Assembly: GCA_021442155.1 (NCBI GenBank)
Contig: CM038222.1
Location: 22,082,923 to 22,146,922 of the forward strand
Direction of reading: 5' to 3'
DNA: 64,000 nt
Source of the DNA: Cymbidium sinense
Taxonomy: Eukaryota > Streptophyta > Magnoliopsida > Asparagales > Orchidaceae
Below, one piece after another: positions 1 to 11,119 of the stretch (positions within the stretch are counted from its first letter, which is position 1; each line of letters starts with the position of its first letter). The notes under the pieces were generated by a model. The model did not search any database. It was not told the origin of the DNA and worked only from the letters and a program-made list of their open reading frames with translations. The translations under genes and the position numbers were made by a program.

Positions 1-356
1 AAACTAAACTAAAAATGACCCTGCTAACCTAAATAAAATAAATAATAAATAAATAATAAAACTCTAAACCAAACAAACCCACTGAACCACAAACTGAGCC
101 TAAACCCTAAAACCCAAACTAAAAACCCTAAAAAAACCCATATTAAACCTAAATCTTAAAACCCCACAAAAAACCCTAAAAAACCTAAAAGCAAAATCTT
201 AAACTAAACTAAAATAAAACCTAAAAAAATAAAATAAAATAAAAAACCACAAACTAAAATAAAATAAATAAAATAAAATAAAATAGAAACTAAATAAAAC
301 CAAACTAAAATTTAAAGTAACTACATAAATTAAAAATAAACTTAGCATAAACCCTA
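1..356 (+). repeat. Degenerate telomere-like tract
   Basis: CCTAAA, CTAAA and ATAAA words with a few CCCTAAA heptamers. The last ~45 bases (from about 315) are a diverged copy of the leader that precedes most GRP fragments (AAAGTAACTACATAAATT). The window opens inside the array, so the unit start is not visible. No gene is seen. Confidence 0.85.
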
Positions 357-790
357 AAATGGGTAAAGCTTGAAAACATCATAATCTAGGCTATTTAGAT
401 CTGGCGAAACAACGGTTATCCCACTGCTTGTGGGTGATCTGGAGGTGCTAGTGGATATAGAGGTGGTGGTTGGAGCAGTGTTGGTTATAGATGTGAGAGG
501 AGCGATCAAGGTTGGTAGTGGTGGTGGCAAGGAGATCGAGACATGATGGTGGATCCCATAAGGTAGGTGGTTTGATAAGAAAGCGAAGAATGCCCGTCGA
601 TTTCGCATATGGAATTGTGTCTTTACAATTGAGAAGGTTCTAGTTATGTACTAGTTTTTGATTTGGTCTACGCATGCTCATTTTTTATCTATGTTGTCAT
701 TTGTGTCTTAGAAAACTTGGTTTATTACTTAGTTGATGAAATCAAAAAGGTGAATGTTGAATCTTAATTTTTTCTCTGTAAAAAAAAAAC
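357..790 (+). pseudogene. GRP retro-fragment, copy 1
   Basis: A 5'-truncated, intronless copy of a glycine-rich RNA-binding protein (GRP7-type) mRNA 3' end. It starts at the shared truncation point (AATGGG) and runs through the Gly-rich coding region (GGAGGTGCTAGTGGATATAG). It then has the shared 3'UTR (GTGTCTTAGAAAACTTGG, TTGATGAAATC) and ends in a 10 bp poly(A). It is heavily decayed: much of the RRM end is deleted and the frame is broken several times. Identity comes from the undecayed copies (for example 49731-50214), whose native frame reads NLDGRNITVNQAQSRSGGG and ends GGGSDGNWRN then stop. Nonfunctional. Confidence 0.85.
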
Positions 791-1025
791 CAAAATCCCA
801 AACCCCAAACTAAAACATAAACCCAAGACATAAAACCTAAACTAAACCTAAACCACAACCACAAAAACCCAAACCAAAACCTAAAATCTAAACCAACCCA
901 AACCCTACCCAACTACTAACCTCCACTAAACCCTAACTAAACCCCAAACCTCACTCCTAGGCCTACCCTGGGCCCTGGGCCCCTGCCTCCACTATCATAT
1001 GCTCAGTGACCACTACCACTCACTG
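791..1025 (+). repeat. Telomere-like tract grading into GC-rich variant
   Basis: Degenerate CCCTAAA repeats directly follow the GRP poly(A). They grade at about 930-1025 into a GC-rich patch (CCTACCCTGGGCCCTGGGCC, CACTGAGG). Similar patches occur near 12.1, 13.6, 14.5 and 21.3 kb. Confidence 0.75.
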
Positions 1026-2620
1026 AGGCTATAAAATCTGAAACTAACTATAACCTATAAAATATTAAACTTACCAGATTAATGATAATAAAATAAAATA
1101 CTGAACTAATTTAAGCTAATAATCTGTAAAATAAGATAAAATAAACTAGTAAAAGATAAATAAATAAAAAAACTAAACTAAAATAAAACTTAAATAAAAT
1201 AAAACTAAACTAAAATAAAAATAATACCTAATAAAAACTAAATAAAACAAACCTAAATACCTAATAAAAAAATAAATAAATATAAATCTAAACCCTAAAC
1301 CAAAACCTAAATAAAATCAAAATATAAATAAACCTAAACTAAAAATAATAAACTAAGATAAATAAAACCTAAACCTAAATAAACTAAACTAAATACCCTA
1401 AAATAAAATAAAATAAAGTAAATAAAACCTAAAATAATCATAATAAAACCAAAAAAATTAAAACCTAAACCTAAATAAAATAAAAAAAATAAAACATAAA
1501 CCTAAAATATATAAAATAAAACTAAACTAAATTAAACCTAATAAATAAATTAAACTATATAAAAATAAACTAAAATAAATAATATAAAATAAAATAAAAT
1601 ATAAACTAAATAAAAAAATAAACTTAAATAAATAATTAAAATAAATAAAAAATAAACTTAACAAAATAAATAAACCTAAACCTACTAGTTTACTTAATTT
1701 AAAAATAATGAAAAACTAAAAAAACAAAAAATATTTTAAAAAAACATAAGATTAAACTTTAAAACCATAAAATAGTAAACCTAAAATCTAAACAATAAAT
1801 AAAAAAAGGTTAAAAATTAAACCTAAACCACAAATACAAACCACCAAACCCTAAATTACAACTAAAATAACAAACTAAATTATAAACCTAAAACCTAAAA
1901 AACTAAACTAAATAACCTAAAATAAAATAAATAAAAGGATAAATCTACTAAATAAAAAATAATTAATAAAATCTAACCTAAAACTAAACTAAACTAAATG
2001 TAAAAAAAAACAAAACAAAACTAAATAATAAAATAAACCTAAACTAAACTAAAAATAAAATAAAAAAAAGACCTAAATAAAATAAAACTATATTATAAAA
2101 AAAATAAATAAAATAAAAAACCTAACTAAATAAAAAAATAAAACTAAGAAAAAATAAAATAAACTAAATAATAAAATTAAACTAAAATAAACAAAATAAA
2201 ATAAACTAAACTAAAAAAATAAATAAAAACTAAAATAAAAAAATAAACCTAAAATAAAAATAAATAAAACCTAAACCTAAATTAAATAAATAAAATTTAA
2301 AACCTAAAATAAAATTAAAACCTAAACCTAAAATAAAAAACCAAAACCTAAAATTAAAACTAAAACCTATTAAATAAAATATCATACAAATAATGAACCT
2401 AAATAAACCTAAACCTAAACCTAAAATAAACAAAATAAAACTAAACTAAAATAAAATAAACCTAAAATAAGTAAACTAAACTAAATAAAATAAACCTAAA
2501 TAAAAATATAATATAATAAAATAAATAATATAAACTAAATAAACTAAACCTACATGTTTAATAAATTTTAAAAAACCTAAACCCCTAAACCTAAAAAACC
2601 TAAATCCAAATGCCAAACCT
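1026..2620 (+). repeat. Degenerate CCTAAA/CTAAA/ATAAA domain with two junction motifs
   Basis: About 1.6 kb of A-rich 5- and 6-mer words derived from or related to the telomeric heptamer. Junction motifs lie at about 1681-1700 (CCTACTAGTTTACTTAATTT) and about 2550. No GRP copy lies between the two motifs. The L/F-rich open frames on the - strand here only reflect the word repeats. Confidence 0.85.
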
Positions 2621-3006
2621 ACTATGGTGGTGGGGATTTGGGTATAATAGGTGGTGGTCAGAGTAGTGGTGGTTATAGAGGCAGGAGAAGAGATGGAGGT
2701 TACAGACATGGTAGCGGCAGAGGGAGAAATAGGGGATATGATGGTGGATTCTGATTCTCGAGAAGCAAGGATGGTTTTGATGAGAACTAGAGAAATTAAA
2801 GAATGGCTAATCTGAGTTTCTGCTTATGGAACTATGTCTATATAGTAGACAATATTCTAGTTATCTAGAGAATTTGATTTTCCTTATGCTTGCTCATTTT
2901 TTATCTATGTCATCTCTTATGTCTTAAAAATCTTAGTGTGTTATTTGGTTGATGAAATCAGAAAGAAGAAATGTTGAATCTGAATTTTTTCCTTGTTTAA
3001 AAAAAA
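2621..3006 (+). pseudogene. GRP retro-fragment, copy 2 (extra 5' loss)
   Basis: It starts inside the Gly-rich region (GGTGGTGGGGATTTGGGTAT), so the RRM C-terminus found in most copies is missing. It contains the GGTTACAGACATGGTAGCGG Gly-rich block and GGATATGATGGTGGATTC. It has AACTAGAGAAATTAA at the coding end, where the Trp codon TGG of the parent has become TAG. This change is shared with copies 4, 5 and 10. The 3'UTR is well preserved and ends in a short poly(A) at 2999-3006. Confidence 0.88.
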
Positions 3007-3652
3007 CCAAAAACCCTAAACCCTAAAATAAAACACAACCCTAAACACCATAAACAAACCCAAGCCACAAACCTAAACCCTAAATAAACTCTAAACCACA
3101 AACCTAAAACCAAATCCTGGACCTAAACTCTAAAACCTAAAACCTAAACCCTAAAATACAAAAAACTAAACCCCCAAACTACTAACCTAAAATAACCCTA
3201 TCATAAATACCAAAAGCAAAACCTAAACCTAAACTAAATAAACTAAAATAAAATAAATAAAACCTAAACCTAAATAAAATCAACTTGACTAAATAAAACT
3301 AAAATAAATAAAACCTAAATAAACTAAACTAAACCTAAAATAATTAAAAAATAACTAAAATAAAAAAACCTAAACTAAAATAAAACCTAAAATACTAAAA
3401 TAAAATCTAAAACCTATAAACCTAAAATAAAAATAAAACAAAACCAACCTAAAAAAATAAAATAAAAAATTCAACTAAAAAATAAATATAAACATAAACC
3501 TAAAAAATAAACTAAAAAAAATACTATACTAAAATAAATAAACCAAAATAAATAAACTAAATTAAATAAAATTAAAACATAATCCTAAATATATAAAATA
3601 AAATAAATAAAATTTAGACTAAATAAACTAAATAAACCAAAACCTACAGGTT
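3007..3652 (+). repeat. CCCTAAA tract grading into degenerate domain
   Basis: CCCTAAA-type repeats (3010-3190) are followed by CCTAAA/ATAAA words. The tract ends with a truncated junction motif (CCTACAGGTT, 3643-3652), where the SIRE-like LTR begins. Confidence 0.8.
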
Positions 3653-5819
3653 CGATATGAAAAATTTTAAAAGTTTTAGTAGAAAATTAATTTTTGATTT
3701 TATAATGACAAGATACAATTCTTAATGCAAAGAAAAAAGAAAGAAGTAAAGAGAGACAATACAATAATAATTTTTTATGTGGTTCACAAACACCAAACCG
3801 CCCTACGTCCATGCCTAGCCACCCCTCGCTAGGAATCCACTAAATGCAAAATAGCTTACAAATAGTACCTCCTTTCCTATAATGTGTACAGCCCCTACAA
3901 TAATATGTACTCTCCTACAAAGGGGAGAGTACAACCCAAATATAAATTTTACAATATGAAAAGAAATATACAAAATAATAAATTTTGATAAAATAAATCT
4001 CTCACAAATATACGAAGCTATCTAATTCAAAAAGTGATCTCACAACTTATAAATGATCACTTTATAACTTAAAATATTGGCAAGATAAAATGCTCACTTA
4101 ATATTGATAAATAATAAAATAAATATCTTAAAGTGATCTTACTAAGATGTTTATGTTATTACAATTTGTAGACTAATATAAAAATGATTTCAAAATAAAT
4201 TCACAATATTCTTTTGCACAATAAAATAAATTTCAGCAAAAAATAATTTATTTTATTTTAAATGAAAAGATGCTTTCAATTAATGCAAATGATCACAAAA
4301 TACTTAAATAAAATTAGTATATGATAGATCTAAGTAGCTAGTAAGCTTTAATTAAAAAAGAGAGATCTAGCAAATATGAAAATATTTTTAGCACAATAAA
4401 TTAATTTAAAATGGTTAAAATATACTTCTAAAATAGATCTAAGAATAAATGATCTTTCAAATAAGACTAATGAAGAAATATTTCAAGAAACCAAAAGATA
4501 AAAATTTCAACAAGTTGAAATAAATCCTACAAACTATCACAAGAGTTTTTCACAAAAAAAAATGATTGAAAAAACTTTGATGTGAAAAACTTTGACTTTG
4601 ATGTCCAAAGACTAATCCACCAAAAAGTATAAATTGGAAAGAATAAATTGATGGTGAAAATAGTATGAACAACTAAAAATGGATTAAGATCAAGAAAACA
4701 AACTCAAGTAATTTGAGAAAGCTTGCTTAGTTGAAGATGTTGAAGCTTCCAAACCAAAGATTTGATCTTGCAATATTTGGAGAACACTTGGAAGGAAAAT
4801 CTAGGAAATTTTCTCTTAGATTTGTTGGAGGGGTTTTGAATTTGAACGAGGAATGCTTTCATGAAGAGAATGAGGGCTATTTATAAGCAAGAAGGTCATT
4901 TTGAATTATTTCAAAAAATATATTATTTTAACATCATTTTATCATATAATAATTTAATATTCAATAAAAATATAATTTATATTAAATAAATATTAAATTT
5001 AAATAGCCAAAATTTGGCTATTCACATGGGCAAGTCAAAAATAATCAAATATGGCACTTAGTATGTTCAAAGCATGTAGCATGCATTCATTATTAAAATT
5101 AGCTAATATTTGAAAAGTCATATTAAATTTAATATTAATCAAACGTGGGTCATGTAACCTATCAAATTAAAGGACAAAGTCCAAGGAATCCATTGGAGAT
5201 GAAATCAGATATAAATTCTTTGATTATAAAATGACTTTGGCTAAAATACAAAATTCCACATATTTTTGTTAATTTTGAAATATGACATTTAAATATTATG
5301 ATATAATTTATATATAATCATACATATGTTAGTTATCATATAACCTTAGAATTAAATTAAAATTTTTTAATTATATTAAATATATAAACTAATTACACTT
5401 AATAGTCATATTATCATTTATTATTTTGATAATTCAAAGCTATGTATGAAACATATAATTGAAGGTTAATTACATAGAGATTTATATAAATTAACCTCAT
5501 TATCATTATTTAAAATAAATAAAAATAATATGTTAAGTTGTGAGCAAATTGATTCATGCCAATGAATTCATATGAATTTCTAAGATAGTTATAAATGCAT
5601 ATAACCTAAAATATTATATATTGAGCTTCACATTATCTATTTTGATCTATCTTTCATTCTTCTATTCTTGCAATTTCTCAAACATATTGTGAGATGTATT
5701 GGATATGTAATTAGCAATTAATATATCTAAAACACATAAAACATACATTACAACATCCAAGCATTCATTTGTTATCATCAAAATTGATCAGATTGAATAT
5801 GAGGCTCATTAAGCCAACA
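3653..5819 (-). mobile_element. SIRE-like Ty1/copia LTR (solo, 3' end truncated)
   Basis: Read on the - strand, the 5' end at 5819 is TGTTGGCTTAATGAGCC followed by TTTTGATGATAACAAA, the typical opening of plant SIRE/Maximus LTRs. A TATA box (TATAAATAG) lies at 4878-4886 on the - strand, about 935 bp from that end. The distal part contains GAACCACATAAAAAATTATT and CTAAAACTTTTAAAA, which resemble the R/U5 part of such LTRs. The expected last bases of the LTR are not seen at the left junction, and no target-site duplication is evident. No internal retroelement coding sequence is present, so this is a solo or recombined LTR. It interrupts a repeat unit: the left flank is the junction motif, the right flank is the middle of a GRP copy, and the leader between them is missing. 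Family assignment is from memory of LTR end sequences. Confidence 0.62.
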
Positions 5820-6198
5820 AGAGGTGGCGATTATCAGAATGGCGGTGGGGGATCTGGAGGTGCTGGTGGATATGGAGGTGGTGGTTATGGAGGCAGGAGA
5901 AGCTGGAGGTTACAACCCTTGCTGTGGAGGGAGAGATTGGGGATATGATGGTGGATCTCGCTACTCGAGAGGCAAGGGTGGTTCTGATTGGAATTGGAGA
6001 AATCAAGAACTACGAACCGACATCGCTTATGGAATTGTTCTATAGAGAGGTTCTAGTTATCTAGGGTTTTCATTTGCTCTATGCGCGCTCATTTTTGATC
6101 TATGTCGTCACGTGTATCTTAGAAAACTTAGTGTGTTACTTAGTTGATGAAATCAAAAAGAAGAAATATTGAATCTTAATTTGTTCTCTATTAAAAAA
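5820..6198 (+). pseudogene. GRP retro-fragment, copy 3 (5' end cut by LTR)
   Basis: It begins directly at the end of the SIRE-like LTR, within the Gly-rich region (GAGGTGGCGATTATCAGAAT). The native frame is open at the C-terminus (GGRDWGYDGGSRYSRGKGGS, then DWNWRN). The parental stop is changed from TAA to CAA, so this frame reads through 15 codons into the 3'UTR and stops at 6043-6045. The 3'UTR and poly(A) (6190-6198) are intact. It has no start codon context of its own and is nonfunctional. Confidence 0.88.
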
Positions 6199-8576
6199 AA
6201 CCAAAAACCCTAAACCTGAGCCCTAGACGTAAAATCTAAACCCTAAACCCTAAGCCTTAAACCCTAAAAAGCCTAAACCTTAAAGGCTAAACCCTAAACC
6301 AACCCTAAACCCTAAAACCCTAAACCCTAAATGCTAAACCCCAAAACATAAACCCTAAACCCTAAACCTATAAAAACCCTAAACCCTAAACTAAACCCAA
6401 AATAAAAATAAAATAAACCTAAACCTAAACCTAAATCTAAACCTAAACCTAAAAGAAAATAAAAAAAAATAAAAGCTAAACTAAAATAAAAATAAAACAT
6501 AAACTAAACTAAAAAAATAAAACTAAACCTAAAATAAAATTAAAATAATCCTAAATAAAATAAAATAAAACTAAATAAAACCTAAACCTAAAAAAGAAAC
6601 CTAAAAATAAATAAAAAAATAAAACCTAAATCCTAAACTAAAAAAAACTAAACCTAAAATAAAAATAAAGTAAACCTAAACCTGAACTAAAATAAAGTAA
6701 ACTAAAATAAATAAAACCCAAACCTAAACCTAAAATAAACTAAACCTAAACCTAAACATAAATCCTAAATAATTAAATAAACTAAAAATAAACCTAAACC
6801 AAACTAAAAAATAAAACCTAAAAATAAACCTAAAATAAAAACTGAAATCCTAAATCGAAAAAAAATAAAATAAAAACCTAAACCTAAACCTAGAAATAAA
6901 AAATAAAACCTAAACCTAAAAAATAAAATAAAAATAATACTACAAAAAAAATTAACTTAAACCTAAACCTAAACCTAAAAAATAAATTAAAATAAAAACC
7001 TATACTAAAATAAATAAACCTAAAATAAGCAAACCAAACTAAATAAAAAAAAAAAAAATAAACCTAAATAAAAATAAAAAAATTAAATAAACTATAATAA
7101 ATAAAAACTAACTAAATAAACTAAATAAACCTAAACCTATCATTTTTAATTTTTTTTTAAAAAAATAAACTAAACCCTAAACCTAAACCCTAAAAAAACT
7201 TAAACTCAAACCCTAAACCCTAAAATAACTTAAACCTAAAATAAACCCTAAATGTTAAACCCTAAACCCTAAACCCTAAACACTAACACTAACCCTAAAT
7301 CCTAAACCATAAACACCTAAACCATAAAACCCTAAACTAACCCTAATCCCTCAACCTTAAAGCTTAAAGCCCAAACCCTAAACCATAAACCTACCCTAAA
7401 CCTAAGCTAACCCTAATCCCTAAACCCTAAACCCAAAACATTAAAAAGCCTAAACCCCAAACATTAAACCCAAAACCCTAACATAAAAACCTTAACCCTA
7501 AACCCTAAACCCTAAAACCCTAAACCCTAAATCTGAAACCATAAACACTAAACCTTAAAAACCTAAACACCTAAACGTAAACTAAATAATACGTAAAAAT
7601 AAAATAATGAAAAAAACCTAAACCTAAATAAAATAAAATAAAATAAAATAAAAACCTAAACTAAAACCTAAACCTAAACCTAAAAATAAAATAAACTAAA
7701 ATAGAATAAAGAAAACCTAAACTAAACTAAAAAAATAAAATAAACCTAAGAATAAAAACCTAAAAAATAAAAACTAAACGTAAAATAAAAATAAAATAAA
7801 CCTAAAATAAAATAAAAATAAAATAAAAACCTAAACCAAAAAAATAAACCTAAAAATAAAACCTAGAAATAAATTAAAAATAAAACCTAAACCCTAACCT
7901 AAAAAAAACCTATACCTAAGATAAAAATAAAATAAACTTAAACCTAAGCCAAAATAAACTAAACTAAAATAAATAAAATGTAAACCAAAACCTAAAATAA
8001 ATTAAACCTAAACTTAAACCTAAAATAAAAAAATTAAACCTAAAATAAAACTAAAATAAAACCTAAAACCTAAACCTATAAATAAATAAAAACCTAAACC
8101 TAAACCTAAAATAAAAGTAAAACCTAAACCTAAAAAAATAAAATAAAAATAAAACTCAACTAAAAAATAAACCTAAACCTAAACTTAAACCTAAAAAGTA
8201 AACTAAAATAAATAAAACTAAAATAAATAAACTAAATTAAATAAAAATAAAAAATAAACATAAATAAAAATAAAAATAAAATAAACTAAAATAAATAAAA
8301 AATAAACTAAATAAACTAAATAAGCCTAAACTGCTGGTTTGCTTTATTTAAAAAAAGATAACCCTAAACCATAAATCATAACCCCTAATTCCTAAACATA
8401 CAACCCTAAACTAAAAACCCTAAACCCTAAACCCTAAAAAAGCCTAAACCCTAAACCCTAAACCCTAAACACTAAACCCTAACCCCCGCACCATAAACCC
8501 TAAACCTAAACATAAAGTAACTAAATAAATTAAAAAATAAACCTAAACTGTAAAACCTAATAAACTTAAAGCTTAT
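6199..8576 (+). repeat. CCCTAAA tracts and degenerate domains, two motif junctions, one leader
   Basis: In order: CCCTAAA tract (about 6205-6395), CCTAAA/ATAAA domain, junction motif at about 7138, CCCTAAA tract (about 7165-7590), a second degenerate domain, junction motif at about 8331 (CTGCTGGTTTGCTTTATTT), CCCTAAA tract (about 8350-8510), then the pre-GRP leader from about 8514. The 7138 unit has no GRP copy. Confidence 0.85.
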
Positions 8577-9040
8577 GAATGAGTAGATCCTTGATGATGA
8601 ACATCAGCCAACCAACTCACCTAGATCCTGGTGGAGTAAAGGCAGGCTTATCAGTGGTGGTGGGGGATATGGAAGTGATGGTGGATATGGAGGTGGTGGT
8701 CAGAGCAATGGTTGTTATGGAGGAGGGAGGAGCGATGGAGGTTACAACTATGGTGGTTACGGAGGGAGAGATCGGGGATATGATGGTGGATCCCGCCACT
8801 GAGTTCGGTGGTTCTGGGAACTAGAGAAACTAAAGAATGGTCGATCCGACCACGCTTATGGAATAGTGTCTTTACAAGGAGATGGTTCTAGTTATCTAAG
8901 GTTTTTGATTTTCTCTATGCATGCTCATTTTTTATCTATGTCGTCACTTGTGTCATAAAAAAGTTGGTGTGTTACTTGGTTGATGAAAATGAAAAGAATA
9001 AATGTAGAATCTTAATTTGTTCTTTATTAAGAGAAAAAAA
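8577..9040 (+). pseudogene. GRP retro-fragment, copy 4
   Basis: It starts at GAATGAGTAGATCCTTGATG, the shared truncation point, and extends through the RRM end, the Gly-rich region (GGTGGTGGGGGATATGGAAG, GGTTACAACTATGGTGGTTA), coding end AACTAGAGAAACTAA (Trp codon changed to TAG) and the full 3'UTR. The poly(A) region is short and interrupted (TTAAGAGAAAAAAAA). Several 1-3 bp indels break the reading frame in the RRM end. Confidence 0.9.
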
Positions 9041-10508
9041 ACCAAAAAGCTTAAAACTTAAAATATAACCTGAACCCTATATGTGAAACCTAAATCATAA
9101 ACCTCAGGCCTTAAACCCTAAAAACCTTAAACCCTAAACACTGAACCCTAAATCCTAAAACCCTAAACCATAAATGCTAAACCCTAAAGACTAAACCCTA
9201 AACCCTAAACCCTAAACCTTAAGTCCTAAACCCTAAACCCTAGACCTTAAACCCTAAACCCTAAATCCTAAACCCTAAACCCTAAACCCTAAACCTCAAC
9301 TAACCCTAAACCCTAAAATGCTAAAAACTAAAACCTAAACTAAATAAAACCTAAAGAAAAATAAATAAATAAAACCTAAACCAAAACAAAATATAAAATA
9401 TAATATAAAAAAAAAGATAAACTAAAACCTAAAACTAAACCTAAACCTAAAAAGAAAATAAAATAAAAATTAAATATTAAAGTAAAATAAAATAAATAAA
9501 AACCTAAGCTAAACTAAAAAAACCTAAATAAAATAAAACTAAAATAAAATGAGATAAAAACTAAATAAAAATCTAGACCTAAAAATAAAAATAAAAATTA
9601 AACCTAAAAATAAATCAAAAATAAAATCTAAACCCTAATCTAAAAATCAAAACCTAAGCCTAAAATAAAAATAAAATAAACCTCAAACATAACTTAAAAT
9701 AAAATAAACTAAAATAAATAAAACCTAAACCTAAATCTAAAATAAAGTAAACTTAAATCTAAAGCTAAACCCTAAATAAAATAAAATAAACCAAACCTAA
9801 ACCTAAGCTAAAAAATAAAACCTAAAAATTATCATAAAATAAAAACCTAAAACCTTTACCTAAAATTATAAAATAAAAACCTAAACCTAAACCTAAAAAT
9901 AAAAAATAAAACCTAAACCTATTAAAATAAAATAAAAATAAAACATAACTAAAAAAGTAACCTAAATCAAAACCTAAACTTAAAAATTAACCTAAAATAA
10001 AAAACCTAAACTAAAATAAATAATCCTAAAATAAATAAACTAAACTAAACTAAATTAAAATAAAATAAAAAATAAATTGAAATAAATAAAAAATAAATTA
10101 AATAAACTAAGTAAACCTAAACCTACCAGTTTACTTAATTTAAAAAAAATAAAAAATAGAAATAAATTAAAAAAAGGTTAACCCTAAACCTAAAACCCTA
10201 AACCTACAACCCTAAACCCTAAACCCTAAACCCTAAACTCTAAACACAAAATCCTCAACCCTTAAACCATAAACCTTATACCATAAGCCTTAAACCTTAA
10301 ACAATAAACCCTAAACCTTAATCTTAAAATAAACCCTAAAACCAAAACCTTAAACCCTAACCCCTATACCCTAAACCCTAAACCTTAAACCCTAAACCCT
10401 AACCCCAAACCCCAAACCCAAAACTTAAACCTAAAATAACTGAATAAATTATAAAATAAACTCAATTGTAAAACCTAATATAAACCTAAAGATAAACCTA
10501 AACCCTAA
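9041..10508 (+). repeat. CCCTAAA tract, degenerate domain, motif, leader
   Basis: Long CCCTAAA tract at about 9110-9310 with near-perfect heptamers at 9190-9290. It is followed by the CCTAAA/ATAAA domain to 10120, the best-preserved junction motif at 10122-10141, a second CCCTAAA tract (about 10170-10430), and a leader from about 10431. Confidence 0.87.
10122..10141 (+). repeat. Unit-junction motif CCTACCAGTTTACTTAATTT (reference copy)
   Basis: This 20 bp non-telomeric motif, followed by an A-run, marks the switch from the degenerate CCTAAA/ATAAA domain to the next CCCTAAA-type tract. Recognisable copies, some badly decayed, lie near 1681, 2550, 3643 (cut by the LTR), 7138, 8331, 10122, 12027, 13608, 14437, 15361, 18654, 19588, 21208, 22110, 23805, 32221, 34363, 34988, 37553, 38835, 40748, 46228, 47341, 49176, 52491, 54150 and 55593. 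All are in the same orientation. Function unknown. Confidence 0.8.
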
Positions 10509-10941
10509 GAATGGGAAGAACCTTGAAATAACTTCACCGCCAACTGGCTCACCTAGATATGGTGGAGGCAAGGTGGAGGCAAGTGGTTATCATAGTGGTG
10601 GTGGGGATCTAGAGGTGTGATATGGAGGTGGTCAAAGTGGTTGTGGAGGTGGGAGGAGCGATGGAGGTTACATGGTGGTGGGAGAGATCAAGGATTTGAT
10701 GGTGGATCACATACTCAGAGGGTGGTTCATGGGAACTAGAGAAATTAAAGAATGGGATCCGACTAATGCTTATTGAACTATGTCTTTATAAGAGATGATT
10801 CTAGTTATCTAGCATTTTGATTTGCTCTATGCATGCTCATTTTATCTATGTCATCCAGGTCTTAGAAAATTTGGTGTGCTACTTGGTTGATGAAATCAAA
10901 AGAAGAAATGTTGAATGTGAATATGTTCTATTAAAAAAAAA
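10509..10941 (+). pseudogene. GRP retro-fragment, copy 5
   Basis: It starts at GAATGGGAAGAACCTTGA after CCCTAA. Compared with better copies it has many short deletions in the Gly-rich region, but it keeps GGTGGTGGGGATCTAGAGGT, GGATTTGATGGTGGATC and coding end AACTAGAGAAATTAA (Trp to TAG). The 3'UTR is complete and the poly(A) is at 10932-10941. Nonfunctional. Confidence 0.88.
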
Positions 10942-11119
10942 CCAAAACCCTAAACTCTAAACTAAAACTAATTATACTAAAACATAAACCGTAAACCCTA
11001 AACCCCAAAAAAATACTAAACCTAAACCCTAAACCTAAAAAAAAATAAAATAAAAAAAACCTAAAAAAAAAAAAAAATAAATAAAACTAGAACATAACCT
11101 AAAATAAAACCTAAACCCT
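10942..11119 (+). repeat. Telomere-like tract
   Basis: CCCTAAA and CCTAAA repeats with A-runs between the GRP poly(A) and the ~78 bp repeat array. Confidence 0.8.

Noticed and set aside
354..608. Ser/Thr/Pro-rich open frames on the - strand opposite GRP copies (e.g. 354-608, 15659-15934, 19872-20189, 49714-50106)
   Set aside because: Antisense shadows of the GGT/GGA-rich Gly-coding sequence, which reads as Thr/Ser/Pro on the other strand. They recur with each GRP copy and show no independent conservation.
2230..2433. Leu/Phe/Tyr-rich - strand open frames in the degenerate domains (also 13683-14004, 17768-17995, 38332-38580)
   Set aside because: TTTAG/TTTAT words without stops in one frame give L/F/Y-rich strings. 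Low-complexity artefacts.
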